Positions 55,804-64,000 of a DNA stretch of 64,000 bases are shown piece by piece (position 1 is the first letter of the stretch; each line of letters begins with the position of its first letter). The notes beneath the pieces were generated by a model. It did no database searches and was not told where the DNA came from. It saw only the letters and a program-made list of their open reading frames with translations. Source of the DNA: Xylanibacillus composti (GTDB taxonomy: Bacteria > Bacillota > Bacilli > Paenibacillales > K13); the NCBI RefSeq assembly GCF_018403685.1, contig NZ_BOVK01000022.1, positions 1 through 64,000 of the forward strand. The letters run 5' to 3'. The position numbers and the translations under genes were made by a program.

Positions 55804-56829
55804 TTGAGCAGTTTGCTGGAATTGCAGAAGCAGCTTCTTCCCGAGCTGATGGACGTCATGAAGAAGCGGTATACGATTCTCCATCATATCAAGCTTAGCG
55901 GCAGCATAGGAAGAAGGACATTAGCCCAGTCCGTACATATGACGGAGCGGGTGCTGCGCAGCGAGGTCGATATCCTCAAGCAGCAGGGGCTGCTCGATAC
56001 GAACAGCACCGGCATGCATATTACAGCAGCGGGCGAGGAGCTGCTAGAGGGACTGGAGCCGTATATTCGCCAGCTGTTCGGCCTGACTGATCTGGCTGAG
56101 CGGATTCGCTGTCATTTCGGATTGAAGCAAGTGATCATAGTCCCTGGAGACTCGGACGAGTCGATCTTGGCGAAGAAGGAGCTGGGACGAGCGGGTGCTG
56201 CGGCGCTGCGCGAGGTTGTCCAGCCGCAGGATGTGATTGCGGTAGCAGGCGGTTCGACGATGGCGGAAATCGCTGAATGCTTAACGGCTTCGTCGGCGTT
56301 TCGCGGCACGTGGTTTTTGCCGGCGCGCGGCGGGCTTGGCGAGAATGTCGAGCTGCAGGCGAATTCCATTGCCTCAACGATGGCGAAGCGAACCGGCGGC
56401 CAATACCGGCTGCTGCATGTGCCTGACCATCTGAGCGAGGACGCGTACCAATCTTTGATACAGGAGCCGAATATCCGCGAGCTGATTGCGATAATCCGCA
56501 AGGCCCGCATCGTGGTGCACGGCATCGGAGACGCTATGGTGATGGCGACGCGGCGCAATGTGGATTCCGCCATGAAGGAAAGCCTGGCCCGGGAAGGGGC
56601 GCTGGCCGAAGCATTCGGCTATTACTTCGATCATAAAGGGCATGTAGTCCACAACATTCCAACCGTCGGTCTCCGATTGGAGGACATCTACAAGACGGAG
56701 CTGGTCATCGGCGTGGCCGGCGGCAAGAGCAAGGGCGAAGCGATAGCGGCTGTCTTGCGATTCGGCCATGAGGATATACTGGTTACGGACGAGGCCGCAG
56801 CAGAGCAAATTCTGCATTACTTATCTTAA
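55804..56829 (+). CDS. cggR: Central glycolytic genes regulator
   Basis: SorC/DeoR-type repressor of the gapA operon, relieved by fructose-1,6-bisphosphate. The 341-residue product has the N-terminal HTH (GRRTLAQSVHMTERVLRSEVDILKQQGLL) and a sugar-phosphate-binding domain with AVAGGSTMAEIAE, LPARGGLGE and GVAGGKSKG. TTG 55804 is chosen: it follows GGGTGGGAG, gives the family N-terminus SLLELQKQLLPELMDVMKKR and the family length. The frame extends further upstream across the operator and cannot be coding there. Confidence 0.93.
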   Translation: MSSLLELQKQLLPELMDVMKKRYTILHHIKLSGSIGRRTLAQSVHMTERVLRSEVDILKQQGLLDTNSTGMHITAAGEELLEGLEPYIRQLFGLTDLAERIRCHFGLKQVIIVPGDSDESILAKKELGRAGAAALREVVQPQDVIAVAGGSTMAEIAECLTASSAFRGTWFLPARGGLGENVELQANSIASTMAKRTGGQYRLLHVPDHLSEDAYQSLIQEPNIRELIAIIRKARIVVHGIGDAMVMATRRNVDSAMKESLAREGALAEAFGYYFDHKGHVVHNIPTVGLRLEDIYKTELVIGVAGGKSKGEAIAAVLRFGHEDILVTDEAAAEQILHYLS

Positions 56830-56862
56830 TGTTTTCATAACGGAGCTTATGCACCGTTTTGA

Positions 56863-57906
<1,044 letters not shown>

Positions 57907-57925
57907 GACTGAAAAAAATCAATAA

Positions 57926-57960
57926 GGGAACCAAGAGGAGAAGCAATTCTCCTCTTTCCC
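57926..57960 (+). other. Strong hairpin between gapA and pgk
   Basis: AAGAGGAGAA (57933-57942), GCAA tetraloop, TTCTCCTCTT (57947-57956), extendable by AGGGA/TCCCT. No full T-run follows. It probably stabilises the gapA 3' end or attenuates read-through into pgk, helping gapA exceed its neighbours. Confidence 0.7.
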
Positions 57961-58016
57961 TGATTATAGGGAACCCGCGAGATCACAAGTGTGAAAGAAT
58001 GAAGGAGGATACCGTC

Positions 58017-59198
58017 ATGAACAAGAAAAGCGTCCGTGATGTAGAAGTACAAGGGAAACGAGTTTTCGTGCGCGTGGATTTCAACGTGCCGCAGCAGGAC
58101 GGAAAAATTACCGACGATACGCGGATTCGCGAAACCTTGCCGACGATTCAATATTTGATCGAGCGCGGCGCCAAGGTGATTCTCGCAAGCCATATGGGAC
58201 GCCCGAACGGCGAAGTGGTGGAGGAGCTGCGTCTGACGCAAGCGGCCGCACGCTTGTCCGAGCTGCTCGGCAAGCCGGTGCAAAAGGCTGATGAAGCCAT
58301 TGGCGAGAATGTGAAGCAATTGGTAACTCAGCTGAATGAAGGCGACGTGCTCTTGCTGGAGAATGTTCGCTTCTATCCAGGCGAAGAGAAGAACGATCCG
58401 GAATTGGCGAAGGCGTTCGCTGAGCTGGCAGACCTGTATGTGAACGATGCATTCGGAGCCGCTCACCGCGCGCATGCGTCTACAGAAGGAATCGCCCATC
58501 ACTTGCTGGCGGTATCGGGTCTCTTGATGGAGAAGGAGCTCGAAGTGCTGGGCAAGGCGCTGTCTAACCCGGACCGTCCGTTTACAGCCATCGTAGGCGG
58601 TGCGAAGGTCAAGGACAAGATTGGCGTTATCGAGAACCTGCTGAACATTGCAGACAATATTATTATCGGCGGCGGCCTCTCCTACACCTTCTTCAAGGCG
58701 CAAGGATACGAGATCGGCAAATCGCTGGTAGATAACGAGAAGCTGGATCTGGCGCTGAGCTTTATTCAGAAAGCGAAAGAGAAGGGTGTCAACTTCATGC
58801 TTCCGCAAGATATCGTCGTGACAGACGATTTCAGTGTGGATGCCAACACCAAAGTCGTCGATGTGACTGCCATTCCGTCGGATTGGGAAGGCGTGGACAT
58901 CGGTCCGAAGACGCGGGAAATCTATGCGAAGACGATTCACGAGTCGAAGCTGGTCGTTTGGAACGGTCCGATGGGCGTGTTCGAGATGGCGCCATTCTCT
59001 AACGGCACGCGTGCTGTAGCGGAAGCTTGCGCGACGACACCGGCATATACGGTAATCGGCGGCGGCGATTCCGCAGCGGCAGTCGAAAAGTTCGAGATGG
59101 GCGACAAGATGGATCATATCTCCACGGGCGGCGGCGCATCGCTGGAGTTCATGGAAGGCAAAGCGCTGCCGGGCGTAGTCGCATTGAACGACAAGTAA
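58017..59198 (+). CDS. pgk: Phosphoglycerate kinase
   Basis: Makes ATP and 3-phosphoglycerate from 1,3-bisphosphoglycerate. The 393-residue protein shows RVDFNVPQ, the substrate loops ASHMGRPNG and [13 protein letters not shown], and the nucleotide-binding [12 protein letters not shown] and [10 protein letters not shown] near the C-terminus. ATG 58017 follows AAGGAGG; an earlier in-frame start within the hairpin is unsupported. The tpiA start is 19 bases downstream. Confidence 0.98.
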   Translation: MNKKSVRDVEVQGKRVFVRVDFNVPQQDGKITDDTRIRETLPTIQYLIERGAKVILASHMGRPNGEVVEELRLTQAAARLSELLGKPVQKADEAIGENVKQLVTQLNEGDVLLLENVRFYPGEEKNDPELAKAFAELADLYVNDAFGAAHRAHASTEGIAHHLLAVSGLLMEKELEVLGKALSNPDRPFTAIVGGAKVKDKIGVIENLLNIADNIIIGGGLSYTFFKAQGYEIGKSLVDNEKLDLALSFIQKAKEKGVNFMLPQDIVVTDDFSVDANTKVVDVTAIPSDWEGVDIGPKTREIYAKTIHESKLVVWNGPMGVFEMAPFSNGTRAVAEACATTPAYTVIGGGDSAAAVEKFEMGDKMDHISTGGGASLEFMEGKALPGVVALNDK

Positions 59199-59217
59199 GA
59201 GAGGAGTGGGCAGGAAC

Positions 59218-59970
59218 GTGAGAACACCGATTATTGCAGGAAATTGGAAAATGTTCAAGACAGCCGCCGAAGCGACAGCTTTCGTCGAGGCTGTCAAGGG
59301 CAAGGCAGAGGTCGGCGGCGTGGAAAGCGTCATCTGTGCGCCGTTCACTGCGCTCCCGGCGCTGGTGGAAGCTGTCAAGGGCACGACGATCCGGGTAGGC
59401 GCGCAGAACTTCCACTGGGAAGAAAGCGGCGCCTTCACGGGGGAAATCAGCGGCGTGATGCTGCAGGATCTCGGCGTCAAATATGTCATCATCGGCCATT
59501 CCGAACGCCGCGCTTACTTCGCGGAAACGGATGAGACGGTGAACAAGAAGACGAAGGCGGCGTTCCAGTACGATTTGATTCCGATCGTCTGCGTTGGCGA
59601 GAAGCTGGAAGAGCGCGAAGCCGGACGGACGAAGGAAGTGTGCAAGGTGCAGACGGACGCGGCGTTGGAAGGCCTTACGGCTGAGCAGGCGGCGAAGGTT
59701 GTTATCGCTTATGAGCCGATCTGGGCGATTGGCACAGGCAAGTCCAGCACGGCTGAGGATGCGAATGAGGTGATCGGCTACATACGCGAGCAAGTCGCTG
59801 CCAAGTTCGGCGACAGCACCGCGCAGGCGGTCCGCATCCAATATGGCGGCAGCGTGAAGCCGGCAAATGTGAAGGAATTCATGAGCCAATCCGATATCGA
59901 CGGGGCGTTGGTAGGCGGAGCGAGCCTCGAGCCGAATTCCTACATTCAGCTTGTTGAGGGGGCGCGCTAA
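59218..59970 (+). CDS. tpiA: Triosephosphate isomerase
   Basis: Interconverts dihydroxyacetone phosphate and glyceraldehyde 3-phosphate. The 250-residue barrel has K11 in GNWKM, H in IIGHSERR, the catalytic E in [11 protein letters not shown] and the phosphate-loop [12 protein letters not shown] 59218 gives the family start [12 protein letters not shown], with GAGGAG 12 bases upstream. It ends one base before gpmI, so translation is coupled. Confidence 0.97.
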   Translation: MRTPIIAGNWKMFKTAAEATAFVEAVKGKAEVGGVESVICAPFTALPALVEAVKGTTIRVGAQNFHWEESGAFTGEISGVMLQDLGVKYVIIGHSERRAYFAETDETVNKKTKAAFQYDLIPIVCVGEKLEEREAGRTKEVCKVQTDAALEGLTAEQAAKVVIAYEPIWAIGTGKSSTAEDANEVIGYIREQVAAKFGDSTAQAVRIQYGGSVKPANVKEFMSQSDIDGALVGGASLEPNSYIQLVEGAR

Positions 59971-59971
59971 G

Positions 59972-61504
59972 ATGAGCGTACCAAAACCGGTAGCTTTAAT
60001 CATCCTGGACGGCTTCGGCTTGCGTGAAGACGATACGTGCAACGCAGTAGCGCAGGCCAACAAGCCGAACTTCGACCGTTATTGGACGCAATACCCGCAT
60101 ACGCAGCTGACGGCGTGCGGCGAGGCAGTCGGCCTGCCGGAAGGTCAGATGGGCAACTCTGAGGTCGGCCATCTGAACATCGGCGCGGGCCGCATCGTGT
60201 ATCAGGATTTGACCCGCATTCACAAGTCGATTCGCGAAGGGGACTTCTACGAGAACGAAACCTTGCGGAAGGCGGTGCGCCACGCCAAGGAGAACGGCAC
60301 GAAGCTGCATCTTTATGGATTGCTCTCAGACGGCGGCGTGCACAGCCATATTGACCATCTGTTCGCCTTGCTTGATCTGGCGAAGCGCGAAGGACTGAAG
60401 GATGTGTACGTGCATGCGTTCCTGGACGGCCGCGACGTGGCGCCTGACAGCGCAAAGCATTACATGGAGCGGCTGCAGGCGTATATCAAGGACAGCGGCG
60501 TAGGCAAGGTGGCGACCGTACAAGGCCGCTATTACGCGATGGACCGCGACAAGCGCTGGGATCGTGTCGAGAAGTCGTACCGCGCGATGGTCTACGGAGA
60601 CGGTCCGACTCACCGCGATCCGGTGCAGGCCATTGTTGAGAACTACGAGCAGTCCGTCTATGACGAGTTCGTCCTGCCGACCGTGATGGTGGATGAAGAC
60701 GGCAAGCCCGTCGGACTGGTGGAGTCGAATGATGCGGTCATCTTCTTCAACTTCCGACCTGACCGCGCGATCCAGCTGTCGCAGGTGTTCACGAACGACG
60801 ACTTCCGTTCGTTCGAGCGGGGCGAGAACCCGCCGAAGGGCCTGTATTTCGTCTGTATGACCCTGTTCAGCGAGACTGTTGGCGGTTATGTCGCCTACTC
60901 GCCGAAAAACCTCGACAACACGTTCGGTGAGGTGCTTGTGCAGCACGGCAAGAAGCAGCTGCGCATTGCAGAAACCGAGAAGTACCCGCACGTCACCTTC
61001 TTCTTCAGCGGCGGCCGCGACAAGGAGCTTCCGGGCGAGACGCGGGTGCTGATTAATTCGCCTAAGGTGGCGACGTACGACCTGAAGCCGGAGATGAGCG
61101 CGTATGAGGTGGCAGAGGCCGCGGTGAAGGAAATCGAAGCCGACAAGCATGACGCCATTATTCTCAATTTCGCCAATCCGGATATGGTAGGCCATTCCGG
61201 CAAGATGGAGCCGACGATCAAGGCGATCGAAGCGACGGATGAATGTCTGGGCAAGGTAGTCGATGCTGTGCTGGCGAAGGGCGGAGTGGCCATGATCATT
61301 GCCGATCACGGCAATGCCGACATCATGTGCGATGAGAATGGCGGCCCGCATACGGCACATACGACGAACCCGGTCCCTTGCATCGTGACGAAGGAAGGCG
61401 TAAGCTTGCGGGAGGGCGGCATTCTGGCGGATGTGGCGCCAACGCTGCTCAAGCTGTTGGAGCTGCCGCAGCCAGAGGAAATGACCGGTCAATCATTAAT
61501 TTGA
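59972..61504 (+). CDS. gpmI: 2,3-bisphosphoglycerate-independent phosphoglycerate mutase
   Basis: Converts 3- to 2-phosphoglycerate without 2,3-bisphosphoglycerate, using manganese. The 510-residue alkaline-phosphatase-superfamily enzyme has the phospho-acceptor S63 in [24 protein letters not shown] and the late metal ligands in [12 protein letters not shown] and [11 protein letters not shown] 59972 lies one base after the tpiA stop, with GAGGGGG upstream. The longer reading frame to 59951 overlaps tpiA and is not needed. Confidence 0.98.
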   Translation: MSVPKPVALIILDGFGLREDDTCNAVAQANKPNFDRYWTQYPHTQLTACGEAVGLPEGQMGNSEVGHLNIGAGRIVYQDLTRIHKSIREGDFYENETLRKAVRHAKENGTKLHLYGLLSDGGVHSHIDHLFALLDLAKREGLKDVYVHAFLDGRDVAPDSAKHYMERLQAYIKDSGVGKVATVQGRYYAMDRDKRWDRVEKSYRAMVYGDGPTHRDPVQAIVENYEQSVYDEFVLPTVMVDEDGKPVGLVESNDAVIFFNFRPDRAIQLSQVFTNDDFRSFERGENPPKGLYFVCMTLFSETVGGYVAYSPKNLDNTFGEVLVQHGKKQLRIAETEKYPHVTFFFSGGRDKELPGETRVLINSPKVATYDLKPEMSAYEVAEAAVKEIEADKHDAIILNFANPDMVGHSGKMEPTIKAIEATDECLGKVVDAVLAKGGVAMIIADHGNADIMCDENGGPHTAHTTNPVPCIVTKEGVSLREGGILADVAPTLLKLLELPQPEEMTGQSLI

Positions 61505-61532
61505 TTAAAGGATAAAAAAAGGAGAGACGTGA

Positions 61533-62822
<1,290 letters not shown>

Positions 62823-62888
62823 GCTTGCGGGTTGGGCCATAGCAGATTCTCCCACTCGTTCGCCATCTGGCATAGAAACGAATAAGCA

Positions 62889-62945
62889 GGGCAAAATTGA
62901 GCAAGGATTCCGCACAATCGTGAATAGGAATCTTGCTCTTTTTTT
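62889..62945 (+). terminator. Intrinsic terminator of the glycolytic operon
   Basis: GAGCAAGGATTCC (62889-62901) pairs with GGAATCTTGCTC (62927-62938) with one bulged G, followed by seven T residues. Confidence 0.88.
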
Positions 62946-62986
62946 GGCATAATGGGTCTGTACATGCTAATTTGCAAAATGTCGGG

Positions 62987-63101
62987 CCCCGCGAAAGTAA
63001 TAGGAGCAAATATCGGAGCTTCACATCACTTTCGCGGGTAGAATGTCAGGCTCTGCGAAAGTAATAGGAAGCATCTTCGGAGTTTCATTCACTTTCGCGG
63101 G
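62987..63101. repeat. Two tandem copies of the GCGAAAG hairpin repeat, locus 2
   Basis: Copy 1 (62987-63038) and copy 2 (63051-63101) each begin CCCGCGAAAGTAATAGGA or CTCTGCGAAAGTAATAGGA and end CACTTTCGCGGG, so their ends are inverted repeats of 9-12 bp. The middle shares CGGAG(C/T)TTCA. They are the better-preserved relatives of the pair at 36815-36930. Confidence 0.85.
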
Positions 63102-63156
63102 CATATCATCATCAGAACAGCCTGCAGGGACGAGGCGAAAGGAGAGGCAAAAGCGT

Positions 63157-63921
63157 ATGGCAAAGATTCCAGTTGGATTGCAGATGTATACATTGCGGGA
63201 TGAGACCGCGAAGGATTTCACGGGCACCTTGAAGAAGGTGGCCGAGATGGGGTATAAGGTGGTCGAGTTCGCCGGATATGGCGATCTGCCGGCGAAGGAA
63301 TTGAAGAGTGTGATGGACGGACTTGGCATCTCTTCCCCTTCGAGCCATGTAGCCATGACGATCTTGGAAAATGAGGACAGCCTGCAGAAGCAAATCGAGT
63401 ATTCGCTTGAGATTGGGCAGAAATACGTCATTTGCCCGTGGCTGGAAACGGAGCGCTTCACCAATCAAGAGAAATTCATCGAGATGGTAGAAACGTTCCG
63501 CAAGGTCGGCGAGGAGCTGAAGAAGCACGGCCTGCAGCTGGCCTATCACAACCACGACTTTGAATTTGAGAAGGTGGACGGCGACTATGCGCTCGATCGG
63601 CTGTATGCATCGCTCGACCCGTCGCTGATGGTGGCGGAGCTGGACCTGTACTGGGTGGCGAAGGCCGGACTTGATCCGAAAGCGTATCTGCAGCAGTACA
63701 AGGGCCGCTGTCCGATCATTCACGTGAAGGACATGACCAAGGATGAGCGCAAGTTCTTCGCTGAGGTCGGTCAGGGCTCGATTGACTATCCGTCGATCTT
63801 CAGCGTAGCCGAAGAGGTCGGCATTGAGTATTATCTCGTCGAGCAGGACCGCTGCGAGCGTCCGCCGTTCGAGAGCATTCAGATGAGCATGGATTACTTA
63901 AAGTCAATTGGTATTGCGTAA
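63157..63921 (+). CDS. Sugar phosphate isomerase/epimerase (TIM barrel)
   Basis: A 254-residue xylose-isomerase-like barrel. Start VGLQMYTLRDETAKDFTGTL and motifs VVEFAGYGDL, AYHNHDFEFE, AELDLYWVAKAG, IHVKDM and the late Glu in YLVEQDRCE supply the expected metal ligands. Relatives act on inosose or keto-sugars; many are uncharacterised. ATG 63157 follows AAGGAG with 12 bases spacing. It lies outside the glycolytic operon, behind its terminator and a repeat pair. It is not close to the epimerase at 8461-9300. The last 79 bases of the window show no gene. Confidence 0.88.
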   Translation: MAKIPVGLQMYTLRDETAKDFTGTLKKVAEMGYKVVEFAGYGDLPAKELKSVMDGLGISSPSSHVAMTILENEDSLQKQIEYSLEIGQKYVICPWLETERFTNQEKFIEMVETFRKVGEELKKHGLQLAYHNHDFEFEKVDGDYALDRLYASLDPSLMVAELDLYWVAKAGLDPKAYLQQYKGRCPIIHVKDMTKDERKFFAEVGQGSIDYPSIFSVAEEVGIEYYLVEQDRCERPPFESIQMSMDYLKSIGIA

Positions 63922-64000
63922 GAAGCAAGGTCAAGGCGGGAAGCAAAACGCAGGTATCGCATGCATGGCAATGGTTATGCGGCGGGCGGGTTGCTTTCCG

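Overview
The window looks like chromosome of an aerobic, spore-forming member of the Bacillales, most likely Paenibacillaceae. It opens with the 3' end of a 5S rRNA gene, followed by guaB-dacA-pdxS-pdxT-serS-tRNA-Ser, an order I know from the origin-proximal region of Bacillus genomes. Spore functions recur: a 49-residue SspP-like protein, a YjcZ-type miniprotein, a LysM/GH18 spore-cortex hydrolase and the ruins of a Ger germinant-receptor operon. Many genes use TTG or GTG starts behind strong Shine-Dalgarno sequences.

Layout. 1-6.7 kb: rRNA end, GMP synthesis, cell-wall carboxypeptidase, PLP synthase, seryl-tRNA synthetase and tRNA-Ser with a partial duplication of its 3' end. 6.8-15.8 kb: a sugar locus (DeoC-family aldolase, GntR/UTRA regulator, TIM-barrel epimerase, ferritin-like protein, ribokinase, ribose-type ABC transporter, RbsD) whose four promoters share one operator-like box. 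15.9-22.5 kb: spore protein, LCP cell-wall ligase, lipoprotein, hydrolase, and a compact Lgt-like / radical-SAM / small-membrane-protein cluster that looks like a lipid-modifying system. 22.6-29.4 kb: a LacI-controlled sugar ABC transporter with an SDR dehydrogenase and a mannonate-dehydratase-type enzyme. 29.5-33.1 kb: an ECF sigma/anti-sigma/membrane-protein operon between tRNA-Pro and tRNA-Arg. 33.6-40.3 kb: ectoine uptake (ehuBCDA) followed by ectoine and hydroxyectoine synthesis (ectABCD). 40.5-48.3 kb: YjcZ protein, methyltransferase, GlnRS, an oxidoreductase/HxlR pair, a PD-(D/E)XK nuclease and ilvA. 48.5-53.7 kb: spore lytic enzyme, ger pseudogenes and two exported proteins. 54.7-64 kb: clpP with a CtsR box, tRNA-Arg, the cggR-gapA-pgk-tpiA-gpmI-eno glycolytic operon with a CggR operator, and a sugar-phosphate isomerase/epimerase.

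The most interesting items are the four-promoter sugar regulon with an unexplained ferritin-like protein, the Lgt-like/radical-SAM cluster, an ECF sigma gene with no canonical start codon in its reading frame, two families of structured dispersed repeats, and a branched inverted-repeat structure downstream of ilvA. All assignments are from reading the sequence; no database search was run.
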